Origin: an uncultured Prevotellaceae bacterium
GTDB lineage: Bacteria > Bacteroidota > Bacteroidia > Bacteroidales > UBA3663
Reading direction: 5' to 3'
Assembly: GCA_900319235.1 (NCBI GenBank)
Contig: ONNR01000028.1
Coordinates: forward strand, 1 to 49,848
Length of the DNA stretch: 49,848 bases
Numbering within the stretch: position 1 is the stretch's first letter; each line of letters opens with the position of its first letter. The position numbers and the translations under genes are program-made. This document shows, piece by piece, positions 41,865 to 48,979 of the stretch. The notes below the pieces were generated by a model. It saw only the letters and a list, made by a program, of their open reading frames with translations. It did not search any database and had not been told where the DNA came from.

Positions 41865-42040
41865 TCTGAAGGGTTATGAAGGGTTCGAAAGGTTCGAAAA
41901 GTTCAAAGGGTTGCTCACTTCGTTGCGCGCGAGCAAAGCTCTGAGCGAAAGGTTAAGAAGGGTATAACTATCGCCAAGCAAAGGTGATGTCCCTTTTACT
42001 ACCCTTTTACTCCTATTTTACTACCCTTTTACTACCCTTA
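41865..42040. repeat. Two-part degenerate arrays downstream of hsp20
   Basis: First part (41868-41920, 41948-41965): GAAGGGTTAT / GAAGGGTTCG / AAAGGTTCGA units. Second part (41990-42040): CCCTTTTACTA units of 11 bp. Between them AAAGGTGATGTCCC (41981-41994) repeats the core border seen at 27244-27257 and, in variant form, at 47988-47997. Confidence 0.7.
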
Positions 42041-42517
42041 TTCTATATGAATAGTCTGAGCCAACTTGGCCTGCTCCTCGGCAGTAACCTTCGGGAGAAG
42101 GATGCGGAGGATACCATTCTCAACCTTGGCGGTAATCTTGTCCTTGTGGATGTTGTCCGGCAGGGCGATGGACTCCTTGAAGTGAGGGATGTAGAAGTCG
42201 TGACGCAGGAAGTGATATTCCTCCTTGTCCTTCGGCTTCTCCACCTTTACGCCCTCGGTGTTCTCGGCATTTTCGGCAGCCTTGGTCTCCTTTGGCTTGC
42301 GCTCCATCGAGATCACCAGGTTGTTGTCGGTATCGATGGTCAGATTCAAGTCTTCCTTCGACAGACCGGGCACGCAGAACTCAATCTTGAAGTTCAGCTT
42401 CGACTCGGAGATGTTGATCTGAGGATCACGTGGGAAGTTCTGATTCCAGGCATCGTTGATATTGTTGAACACATTGTTGAACAACATTGGGAAAAGATCA
42501 TTTGAACGTACTAACAT
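42038..42517 (-). CDS. Small heat-shock protein Hsp20
   Basis: 159 residues with an alpha-crystallin domain (about 35-150): ISESKLNFKIEFCVPGLSKEDLNLTIDTDNNLVISMERK, then FYIPHFKESIALPDNIHKDKITAKVENGILRILLPK. A charged insert (KETKAAENAENTEGVKVEKPKDKEE) interrupts the domain. ATP-independent chaperone that holds unfolding proteins. A sequence with the exact sigma-54 -24/-12 pattern lies 67-83 bp upstream of the start, which would make its control unusual. Confidence 0.94.
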   Translation of the reverse strand: MLVRSNDLFPMLFNNVFNNINDAWNQNFPRDPQINISESKLNFKIEFCVPGLSKEDLNLTIDTDNNLVISMERKPKETKAAENAENTEGVKVEKPKDKEEYHFLRHDFYIPHFKESIALPDNIHKDKITAKVENGILRILLPKVTAEEQAKLAQTIHIE

Positions 42518-42542
42518 AGCTTTATAATTTTTAATAGTTAAA

Positions 42543-42920
42543 CATCATTTTATTGTCCAGCATTACTGCCGACACCCTACTATTTGCAACCGCTGTGCCA
42601 AAACCGGAACCGTGCCAAAATTACCCCTTCCACTGCAAAAATGGCAAATATTTATGCCAGAATGTCCGCACTTATGGACAAATTTGTCAGACGGAGAATT
42701 TGCAATGGATATAGGATTTACGAAAACCGAAAAGCAATTTTCCACCTTCGCATATCCCCTAACAAACGTTGGGGGGACATCCCTCCATCGGATCATGTCC
42801 CTCTACGAACATTGGCGCACAATTTCCTGCAGAAAGTTGTACGTCTACGAACGTTGAGGAACATGCCACGATTGGAAAAGAGGAATTACATTTTCGGATA
42901 CATCGTCTTTTTTGTCATAG
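42543..42920. other. Upstream region of hsp20
   Basis: No gene is supported. It holds the sigma-54-like promoter, a perfect 12-bp palindrome GACAAATTTGTC (42677-42688) and two TACGAAC-TTG repeats (about 42803 and 42845). ORFs here lack family features. Confidence 0.5.
42584..42600 (-). promoter_or_regulatory. Candidate sigma-54 promoter of hsp20
   Basis: Minus strand TGGCAC, five bases, TTGCAA: GG and GC are 10 bp apart, the strict -24/-12 arrangement. Transcription would start near 42573, about 55 nt before the ATG. The palindrome GACAAATTTGTC about 110 bp upstream is at the usual distance for an enhancer-binding activator. Confidence 0.55.
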
Positions 42921-43320
42921 AGTACTCTGACGCGCGTCACGATGCTTTATGCTGAAGGAGCAAGCACTCTGACGGGCATCAGAATGCTTTATCTATTCGC
43001 GGAAGCACTCTGTCGCGCGTCACGATGCTATATCTCATCGGAGAAAGCATTCTGTCGCGCTTTGTGATGCTCTATCAAATTGTGCAAGCACTCTGACGCG
43101 CATCAGAGTACTCTATTCTGCAGCAGTAAGCATTTCGTCGCGCGTCATGATGCTTTATCCAATCGCGCAAGCATTACGTCGCGCATCAGAGTTCTCCATC
43201 CTATCGGAGCAAGCATTACGTCGCGCGTCAGAGTACTCTATTCTGCAGCAGTAAGCATTTCGTCGCGCGTCATAATGCTATCGCAAAAAGAGGAAGCATC
43301 CTGTCGCGCGTCAGAGTGCT
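42921..43320. repeat. Array of ten 26-bp palindromes with 14-17-bp spacers
   Basis: Ten units about 41 bp apart. The consensus unit is AGCACTCTGACGC followed directly by its own reverse complement, a perfect 26-bp palindrome; individual copies differ by a few substitutions. Spacers are partly conserved (CTATCnnATCGGAGCA type). Units 5-6 and 8-9 with the spacer CTATTCTGCAGCAGTA are a recent duplication. No cas gene is nearby. Confidence 0.85.
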
Positions 43321-43354
43321 TCCTCGATTTGAGATAGAAAAATCAATTTCGAAT

Positions 43355-43398
43355 ATAACCTTTCGAACTTTTCTTAACTTTTCAGAACCTTTCAGAAC
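43355..43398. repeat. AACCTTTCGA degenerate array at the 3' end of the AraC-like gene
   Basis: About four 10-bp units (AACCTTTCGA, ACTTTTCTTA, ACTTTTCAGA, ACCTTTCAGA) span the stop codon of the gene at 43382 and supply its last codons. Confidence 0.65.
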
Positions 43399-43813
43399 TG
43401 CGAGCCTTCTCGCCACTGAGCCATTCCAAGGCAGAACAACCGCAATAGCGCTCAAAGACGTGTGACATCACGCGTTCCGACCGCCAACCGCAACGCTTGG
43501 CCACTTCCGTCAGCATTTTTCTTGCTTCGTGGTTTCTGGAATCGTTTGGTTTCAGATCAGGCATCCGTTTACGAATCCAGTCCTGAGCCTGCATCACACG
43601 CCAATGGGTGATTACGTCGATGAGCTTCGTTCCCGTCAGCATGTGCCAGGCAGCACGCAGATCCTTCGGGTTCACGTCCATCAGCAATGCCACATCTTCC
43701 GGATAGATGAGTTTGTAATGACGCAGGATGTCCAAGACTTCATCGACAATCACCTCGCCAGTTGGCTCTCTTGCGTGATACATCTCCTCCACGCTCTCTA
43801 CGATATGTTTCAT
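43382..43813 (-). CDS. AraC-type helix-turn-helix protein (HTH domain only)
   Basis: 143 residues. The C-terminal half has an AraC-like double helix-turn-helix: VALLMDVNPKDLRAAWHMLTGTKLIDVITHWRVMQAQDWI, then ARKMLTEVAKRCGWRSERVMSHVFERYCGCSALEWL. No separate ligand-binding domain is seen; the first 40 residues are short and acidic. The last codons (SERF and stop) fall in a GAAAGGTTCT repeat array. The start lies about 38 bp downstream (minus strand) of structured element copy 1, so that element may be its 5' leader. Confidence 0.75.
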   Translation of the reverse strand: MKHIVESVEEMYHAREPTGEVIVDEVLDILRHYKLIYPEDVALLMDVNPKDLRAAWHMLTGTKLIDVITHWRVMQAQDWIRKRMPDLKPNDSRNHEARKMLTEVAKRCGWRSERVMSHVFERYCGCSALEWLSGEKARSSERF

Positions 43814-43851
43814 TTGTTTTAAGGGATTTTTATTAAAGACGAAAAATGAGC

Positions 43852-44201
43852 CATTAGGATAAGATGCGCCCGATGGCGCATCTGCTGCTTGCCTTAGAAC
43901 TGTCAGCCATGAGCAAGCTCCTGTCTGCCCGCTCTAAGCCTTGGGGTCATATCCTAATGTCTTAAAATCGCTATCGCAGAAAAATACTAAAAAATATTTG
44001 TTTGAACAGAATTTTATCCATAAAAGATTGGGATAGACGTATTTTTAAGATTTTGCTGCCGAAGGCGATTTTCGATTTATGAAGATGTTGCCCCAACGGG
44101 GTGATGGATGGGATGGAAGCGACAAATGAAAGCTCGCTTTCAGATGGCGTTTACAGCCTATACATCAGTGCAGCTATCGAGCAGCACCATCTTCATAAAT
44201 C
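43852..44201. ncRNA. Structured element copy 1 (candidate long RNA or cis leader)
   Basis: About 350 nt shared with 49395-49756. Domain I: outer stem CATTAGGATA / TATCCTAATG (43852-43861, 43950-43959), a perfect hairpin GATGCGCC-CGAT-GGCGCATC (43863-43882) and a GAGC-AA-GCTC hairpin (43911-43920) inside CTTAGA / TCTAAG. Middle: AAAATCGC / GCGATTTT and AAAAATAC / GTATTTTT stems. Domain II: perfect 14-bp stem GATTTATGAAGATG / CATCTTCATAAATC (44074-44087, 44188-44201) holding CCCC-AAC-GGGG and GAAAGC-TC-GCTTTC hairpins. The transcribed strand is not established; it could be the leader of the AraC-like gene on the minus strand. Confidence 0.6.
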
Positions 44202-44215
44202 AATTTTTCGCCTTC

Positions 44216-44632
44216 TCAGTGAAAGATATAAGCGTATTCGACCGAGGCGGGAGGATCGAGACAGGGACAGGCCTTGCTGGGATTGAGTTCGCAATGCCCG
44301 ACGATGCGTGCCTCGGGATAGACCTCATGCAGCAGCTTCAGAACCTCATCCAGGACGACCATCTGCTCAGCCGTGCGATTGTCCTCGTACATGTATTCGG
44401 GACTGCACGAGTGGCCACCTTCGTAGCAGATTCCGATACTGAAGGCATTGTGGCCCTTGACGTGACACCCTCGCTCACTGATAGGTCGACAATAGTACAG
44501 ACTGCCATCCCGCCGCACATAAATGTGATAACCTGGATAGGTGCCGAAACCACGTGCACGATGACTGCGCATCAGCTTCTCGATGGTGAAGTCCTGGTCG
44601 GGCCTCGTGTCGCTGCAGTGCAGCACAAGCAA
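44216..44632 (-). CDS. N-acetylmuramoyl-L-alanine amidase, T7-lysozyme (Amidase_2) type
   Basis: Peptidoglycan amidase domain: zinc ligand His in LVLHCSDT, then GYHIYVRRDGSLYYCRP, NAFSIGICYEGG and the GHCELNPSKACPCLDP motif with the second His and Cys ligands. The frame stays open back to 44923, but homologues begin at the RKIDLLVLHC position. No ATG is present there: the corresponding codon is ACG (44645-44647), and the nearest usual initiator is TTG at 44632, preceded by GAGGAAG. I give the TTG start (138 residues). It overlaps the end of the upstream small gene, suggesting translational coupling or frameshifting. A phage-derived cell-wall enzyme of the module. Confidence 0.75.
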   Translation of the reverse strand: MLVLHCSDTRPDQDFTIEKLMRSHRARGFGTYPGYHIYVRRDGSLYYCRPISERGCHVKGHNAFSIGICYEGGHSCSPEYMYEDNRTAEQMVVLDEVLKLLHEVYPEARIVGHCELNPSKACPCLDPPASVEYAYIFH

Positions 44633-44633
44633 G

Positions 44634-44918
44634 TCAATCTTCCTCGTTGAATGATGACAATCCCATTGCAGCGAGTATAACACCTGCGACCTTGGCAACA
44701 GTCTTGAGCAGTTCGACGAATAGGTTGCGCCGACATGTTCGGCGGCAATCACGTCGGAATCGCTCTTCGAGCTCGTCATCAGCCCCGCCGCAGGAGGCTG
44801 GTCGTCCTTTTCGTCCTTCTTCCTCCGTGGGCGCGGAGGGCACGGATTCTCTTCCGGTGGTGTCACGAGGCGTAGCATCCACAGTATCCTGAGGAGTACT
44901 TTTGCAATCTTTTTCCAT
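44634..44918 (-). CDS. Small membrane protein preceding the amidase ('smalltalk'-like)
   Basis: 94 residues. A Pro/Thr/Arg-rich, disordered N-terminal part (TPQDTVDATPRDTTGRESV) is followed by FVELLKTVAKVAGVILAAMGL, a short transmembrane helix at the C-terminus, ending SSFNEED. In Bacteroidetes modules of this kind a very short membrane protein ('smalltalk') usually lies between the DNA-binding gene and the amidase; here it is longer than usual. Its stop overlaps the amidase reading frame. The overlapping longer amidase-frame ORF is less plausible over this stretch. Confidence 0.6.
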   Translation of the reverse strand: MEKDCKSTPQDTVDATPRDTTGRESVPSAPTEEEGRKGRPASCGGADDELEERFRRDCRRTCRRNLFVELLKTVAKVAGVILAAMGLSSFNEED

Positions 44919-44925
44919 TCCATAA

Positions 44926-45030
44926 CAAATTTTTTAATGTCACACAGATTCCACTGAAATCACAGATTTTGCTAGGCCACATTCGCGACACATTATCTGT
45001 GTCTATCCGTGAAATCTGTGTGACCTTTGT
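44926..45030. repeat. CACAGATT/AATCTGTGT degenerate repeats between DUF6261 and small membrane genes
   Basis: CACAGATTCCACTGAAATCA, CACAGATTTTG, then inverted ATTATCTGTGTC and GAAATCTGTGTGACC. The same word (ATCTGTGGGTTCTGTGGG, ATCTGTGGAATCTGAGG) occurs inside the DUF6261 coding region at 45213-45311. Confidence 0.65.
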
Positions 45031-46074
45031 TTAGAATGCTACCTCGTCTCCATTTTCGACGCCGCCCTCAGAGGGCTTGTTGGGGTCAGAGGTGTTACCT
45101 CCTTCGGAGGGGTTCGAAGGGTTCGAGGGGTTGTTCGACCCGCCAGAATCCGTTGAATCCGATGAATCCGTAGAGCCAGAGCCACTACCAGAACCTGAGC
45201 CCGACCCACCATTATCTGTGGGTTCTGTGGGTTCTGTGTGCCCTTCACCGGAGCCATTGCCCGACCCGCTGTCATCTGTGGAATCTGAGGAATCTGTGGA
45301 ATCTGTGTGACCCTCGCCACCTTCGCCCTCTTCATCGCCAGAGCCGTTGTTGATGCGCTGGTTGTAGCGCTTCTTGGCGTCAGCAAGCAGCACATTCAGC
45401 ACGCCGATGAACGTCTGACAAGCAGCAGCCTTCTCGGCATTCGCCGTTTCGGTCGAGTTGGCGAGGTACTGGGTGATGAAGCAGATCTGCTGGTAGATCG
45501 CGTACATCTCCTGACGGAGCTTCAGGGTCAGGCCCGTGTCACCCTCGGCACGTTCAGTGGCACGCGAGTTGTAGGCAGCGATGAACTCGTTGTTGGCGTC
45601 CTCCAGCGCCTGCAGGTCGTCGGTGATGCCGAGAGCCGCGATGCCATCGTCACCGAGCTTGTCGTTGAGGTCGAAGATGAAGCCCTGCAGGATGGCACTC
45701 TCCTCCTGGTAAGGAAGCTGCGGCACCTTGGAGGTGTACTTCGCGAGCAGGTGGGTCTTCACCACGTCCTTGACGGCCTTGATGGCAGCGCTGTCCTCAG
45801 CGACTTCGACCATCTGGAGGCGCAGGCGGATGCGCTTGTAGGTCTGGTCGCGCTTGAGGTCAGTCTCGAGCATTGCTGCGGTGAACTCCGAACCGGTGGT
45901 CGTATAGACCTGGTCGATGAGCTTCTGCAGCGTGGTGCCGAAGCTGGGGAGAACCTCGATGAGACCGAGCTTCGTCGGGTCGTTGGTGGTGATGGCTTTC
46001 TGAAGGTTGATGTAGAAGCCGGTGACCTCCGCGTTGTTCAGCTTGGAGATCGAGAATGAATTGATTGTGAACAT
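45031..46074 (-). CDS. DUF6261 family protein with repetitive C-terminal tail
   Basis: 347 residues. The helical N-terminal ~235 residues (INSFSISKLNNAEVTGFYINL, then LRLQMVEVAEDSAAIKAVKDVV) match DUF6261, a Bacteroidetes family that takes the place of HU-like proteins in these modules; its function is unknown. From about 245 the protein becomes a low-complexity tail of Asp, Ser, Thr, Gly and Pro (TDSTDSSDSTDDSGSGNGSG, then NPSNPSNPSEGG). That tail is encoded by the same ATCTGTGG and GGGGTTCGAA words that form intergenic arrays elsewhere. Promoter at 46151-46158. Confidence 0.8.
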   Translation of the reverse strand: MFTINSFSISKLNNAEVTGFYINLQKAITTNDPTKLGLIEVLPSFGTTLQKLIDQVYTTTGSEFTAAMLETDLKRDQTYKRIRLRLQMVEVAEDSAAIKAVKDVVKTHLLAKYTSKVPQLPYQEESAILQGFIFDLNDKLGDDGIAALGITDDLQALEDANNEFIAAYNSRATERAEGDTGLTLKLRQEMYAIYQQICFITQYLANSTETANAEKAAACQTFIGVLNVLLADAKKRYNQRINNGSGDEEGEGGEGHTDSTDSSDSTDDSGSGNGSGEGHTEPTEPTDNGGSGSGSGSGSGSTDSSDSTDSGGSNNPSNPSNPSEGGNTSDPNKPSEGGVENGDEVAF

Positions 46075-46150
46075 TGAGATAAAGAAGAATTAAAAGTTAA
46101 TACTATGAGGTAAGTCCCATGGAAACTGCCCTCGTTTGCGATTCGCGATG

Positions 46151-46230
46151 CAAAGATACGAACTTTATTTTTGGCAGTCACCCTACGTGTGGCAGGCCCT
46201 TGCAAATGTCAAAAAAAATGCGTATCTTTG
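46151..46230. promoter_or_regulatory. Divergent promoters of DUF6261 and DUF4248 genes
   Basis: Minus strand TATCTTTG at 46151-46158 (towards DUF6261) and plus strand TATCTTTG at 46223-46230 (towards DUF4248, with TTG 20-21 bp upstream). Confidence 0.7.
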
Positions 46231-46294
46231 CAGTATGAAATATTAACCCTTCTTAACCCCTCGAACTCTTCGAACCTTTCAACCCCCTAAGCGT

Positions 46295-46507
46295 ATGTGG
46301 ACAATACAGCCGTACACCAAATTCGCACTTTCACAAGCATACTTTCCGTATGCTTCATACAAGACTGCTGCTCGTCATCTGAACCGATGGATACAGAACA
46401 ACAGGGAACTCAGTGAGGAACTTCATCGGACGGGCTATGACAAGAATCAGCGGCATTTCACTTCTCGTCAGGTCGAGCTGATCTTTTCTCACTTGGGCGA
46501 ACCATAG
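46295..46507 (+). CDS. DUF4248 domain protein
   Basis: 70 residues. The pattern KFALSQAYFPYASYKTAARHLNRWIQ ... GYDKNQRHFTSRQVELIFSHLGEP is the DUF4248 signature, a short DNA-binding-like family found beside phage-type replication and HU genes in Bacteroidetes. It is the only plus-strand gene of the module and converges on the helicase gene (13 bp apart). A CCCCTCGAACTCTTCG array lies between its promoter and ATG. Confidence 0.85.
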   Translation: MWTIQPYTKFALSQAYFPYASYKTAARHLNRWIQNNRELSEELHRTGYDKNQRHFTSRQVELIFSHLGEP

Positions 46508-46520
46508 AGACCGAGAGGGT

Positions 46521-47948
46521 CTATACATCCGCAAGTTCATCGTAAGGGTCGCCCTCCTGATTGAATATCTCCATCTCTTCCTGCTTCTCCTTCGTCAGCA
46601 CGAAAGGCAGCGTGTATTCCGGCTGGTAGCCCATGATGAACTCCGTCTGCGCACCGCTGCGGTACTTGCCGGCATCGACGAGCATGGTGTTCTTGACGGT
46701 CACGTGCTGGTAAGGATCCGAATAAGCCTCCGTCTTGTCGGCCTCGGGACGATAGAGGATGATGGTGAGGTCCGAAGCCTCGTCAATCTCGCCACTGTCG
46801 CGAAGGTTGGCTCGGGTAGGCCGTCCCGTCACGTTGCGGTTGATCTGCGATAGGCAGAGGATGGTCAGGCCCAGGTCGCGCGAGATGTCCTTGAAGGCAT
46901 GAGAGGCTCGACCGATGAGCTTGGTGGTGTTCTCGTCACGATAGATCGGGTCGATGCCGAGCAGCTGGATGTAGTCCACCACGACGAGGTCGATGCCGCG
47001 GGTTCGCTTCAGCACACGGATGGACTGCAGCATGCGGTCGAGCTTGTTCACGCCGCGCTCGTCGAAGCAGAAGCTCTCGGCATTGTTCTGTATCAGAGAC
47101 TCGATGGCATGGAAGGCCTTCTCTTCCTGCTCCGGTAGCAGCGGCTTGCGGGCCAGAGTATTCACGTTCACGCGGCACTCCATCGAAAGCAGGCGCTGCG
47201 TCAGCTCCAGGTTCGTCATCTCCATGCTGTAGTAGGCCACGCGCTTGCCCTGCTTCATCGCCTGCAGGGCCAGGTAGTTGGCGAACGACGTCTTGCCGTG
47301 GCTCGACTTCGCGCCGATGACGATGAATGCCTTGTCGGGCAGGCCACCCTCGCGGTCGAACTGCGGGATGCCCGTCATCAGACCGACGTGCCGCGTGTCG
47401 GGGTTGCGGTTGTCGATGATGTGCTGGCGGGCGATCTCGAGCTGCTCGCTCAGCGAAGTGAAGTCCTTGCCCTTCGTGCCCGACAAGATCTGGTCGATGG
47501 CCTGCTGGATGGCATTCACGCCCGCATTGAGGTCGGTGCTGAGGGAGTAGCTCAGCTCGAGCAGCTGGTAGCCCACTGGAGCCAGGGCACGGCGCTGGGC
47601 GATGTTCTCCAGCACGAGCACCATCTGGTAGAAGTCCATCTTTTCCTCCACCTGGGTGGCAATCTGCGCCACCTGGAGCATACAGTCCTTGGCCCTCTCG
47701 TAGTCCATGCCGTGCATCAGCTCGTTCGTCACCGAGATCATCGAGATGGGCGTGTTGGCGCCATAGACATTGCAGATGGCGTGGTAGATCACCTGGTGCA
47801 TCGGCTCGTAGAAGCAGTAGTCGCTGAGTCGCTGCATTGCCTGGTCGATGCCCTCACGTTCGTTCATCAGGCCGTTGAGCACAGCCGCCTCCATCTCCTT
47901 GTTGCTCAGCATCTGCCGAGCAAACTGCGGAATTTGAATCTTGTTCAT
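46521..47948 (-). CDS. DnaB-like replicative helicase, phage type
   Basis: 475 residues. An N-terminal DnaB-type helical domain (about 1-150: SNKEMEAAVLNGLMNEREGIDQAMQRLSDYCFYEPMHQVIYHAI) is joined to a RecA-like core. Walker A is GAKSSHGKTS, the AYYSMEMTNLEL motif follows, Walker B is LVVVDYIQLLG, then the CLSQINRNVTGRPT and EIDEASDLTIILYRPE motifs. Unwinds DNA at replication forks. The N-terminal domain is abbreviated compared with chromosomal DnaB, and the genomic context (Lin1244-type organiser upstream) marks it as the phage-like module helicase, not the cell's main one. Confidence 0.9.
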   Translation of the reverse strand: MNKIQIPQFARQMLSNKEMEAAVLNGLMNEREGIDQAMQRLSDYCFYEPMHQVIYHAICNVYGANTPISMISVTNELMHGMDYERAKDCMLQVAQIATQVEEKMDFYQMVLVLENIAQRRALAPVGYQLLELSYSLSTDLNAGVNAIQQAIDQILSGTKGKDFTSLSEQLEIARQHIIDNRNPDTRHVGLMTGIPQFDREGGLPDKAFIVIGAKSSHGKTSFANYLALQAMKQGKRVAYYSMEMTNLELTQRLLSMECRVNVNTLARKPLLPEQEEKAFHAIESLIQNNAESFCFDERGVNKLDRMLQSIRVLKRTRGIDLVVVDYIQLLGIDPIYRDENTTKLIGRASHAFKDISRDLGLTILCLSQINRNVTGRPTRANLRDSGEIDEASDLTIILYRPEADKTEAYSDPYQHVTVKNTMLVDAGKYRSGAQTEFIMGYQPEYTLPFVLTKEKQEEMEIFNQEGDPYDELADV

Positions 47949-47949
47949 T

Positions 47950-48080
47950 GTTTTTAGGGATATTTAGGGATATTAAGGGATTTTTAGGGACGTCACCTAC
48001 GCCTTTAGAGAATGGGAACCAAGAAACATACGTCCCTTAATATCCCTTAGAATCTCTTAGAGTCCCTTAAAATCCCTTAG
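47950..48080. repeat. Inverted-array repeat element between helicase and organiser genes
   Basis: Left arm: TTTTTAGGGA, TATTTAGGGA, TATTAAGGGA, TTTTTAGGGA (10-bp units). Right arm: inverted CCCTTAATAT-type units. The core runs from GGGACGTCACCTACG to GAAACATACGTCCC and, reversed, resembles the core at 27180-27257 (GGGACGTATGTTTC/TTTGG ... AGGTGA-GTCCC). Confidence 0.8.
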
Positions 48081-48082
48081 AT

Positions 48083-48934
48083 TTATTTATATATCGGGGA
48101 TCCGTTCTCGTCCAGTCCGCAGAAAACGGCATTGCCCGCCTTTTTATTGTTATAGCCGCCATGGGGTGGGCCGTAACGGTTTTTCAGCCAGCTCAGGGCG
48201 GTAGTCTGGCAGTTGCGCCGCCTGTCACAGAGGCCGATATCGTTTTCCATGGCAAGAAGGACTTCCCTGATCTCCGGCCAGGAGTAGCTTTTCTTCAATT
48301 CGCGGAACTCATCGAAGGTCAGCGGTTCGGCCATTTCCATCAGATGAGGGCAGCGTTGCTCCATGAATTCATAGAATTTATTTTGAGCTCGCTCCAATTT
48401 GTTTCTTTTATCTTTATCTTTTTCTTTATCTTTATCTTTTTCTCTTCCAGAAGAACGAGCGCTCGCGCCAGCGTTCGCGCTAACATCCGCGCCATCGCTC
48501 GCACCATCGCTCGCACCAGTGCTCGTTCGAGCGTCTGCGCCAGCGCTTGCGCCCATGACCGCACCAGCGCTCGCGCCTGTATTCGCGCCAGCGCTCGCGC
48601 ATACGGTCGTGCGAATTCCCATACAGATATGCGAATGGAGGATCTTGATGGCTTCCTCCCCAACGGCATTCTCTACGTCCAGGTTCAAGGATATCATATC
48701 GTCTTCATCGACATCGAATAGGCCATAGTCTTTGATGATGTGTTCGACCTGGTCTTCACGAATTGGCCTGTCGCGGACGGTTTTAAGAAAGCTGAGCGGA
48801 ATCTTACAGCCTTCGCTTAGAATCCACTCGACGGCTACCCAGTAGAAACCAATACCACCCAGACCAAAGTCTTTCTGAAGTTTAAGCAATTTTTTTGAGC
48901 GTCTCGCTTTGGTGTCATGCATAAAGAAATCCAT
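48083..48934 (-). CDS. Lin1244/DUF4373-type phage replisome organiser with Ala-rich linker
   Basis: 283 residues. The N-terminal winged-helix-like domain (FFMHDTKARRSKKLLKLQKDFGLGGIGFYWVAVEWILSEG) is the Lin1244/Lin1753 (DUF4373) signature, typical of phage replication initiators. Residues about 112-165 are an Ala/Gly/Ser/Thr linker (SAGANTGASAGAVMGASAG) encoded by GCGCCAGCGCTCGCGC DNA repeats, followed by a Lys/Asp run (REKDKDKEKDKDKRN). The C-terminal part (TFDEFRELKKSYSWPEIREVLLAMEN) probably binds the helicase. Upstream partner of the DnaB-like gene. Confidence 0.85.
   Translation of the reverse strand: MDFFMHDTKARRSKKLLKLQKDFGLGGIGFYWVAVEWILSEGCKIPLSFLKTVRDRPIREDQVEHIIKDYGLFDVDEDDMISLNLDVENAVGEEAIKILHSHICMGIRTTVCASAGANTGASAGAVMGASAGADARTSTGASDGASDGADVSANAGASARSSGREKDKDKEKDKDKRNKLERAQNKFYEFMEQRCPHLMEMAEPLTFDEFRELKKSYSWPEIREVLLAMENDIGLCDRRRNCQTTALSWLKNRYGPPHGGYNNKKAGNAVFCGLDENGSPIYK
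48455..48605. repeat. GC-rich CGCCAGCGCTCG repeats coding for the Ala-rich linker
   Basis: Degenerate units such as GCGCCAGCGCTCGCGCC repeat across about 150 bp. GC content is far above the flanks. It is in frame with the linker of the organiser protein. Confidence 0.7.
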
Positions 48935-48979
48935 AATGCACTTTGTTTATTGTTAATTGTTATTTGACAACGTGGGGTC

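Noticed and set aside
42584..42955. 123-codon plus-strand ORF upstream of hsp20
   Set aside because: It covers the sigma-54-like promoter and the start of the palindrome array; the translation shows no conserved domain.
42921..43320. CRISPR array
   Set aside because: The units are 26-bp palindromes with substitutions in nearly every copy, spacers are only 14-17 bp and partly similar to each other, and no cas genes are present. This is a tandem palindrome array, not a CRISPR.
44633..44923. N-terminal extension of the amidase to 44923
   Set aside because: The residues are Arg/Pro/Ser-rich without family similarity and overlap the better small membrane protein frame; amidase homology starts near 44644.
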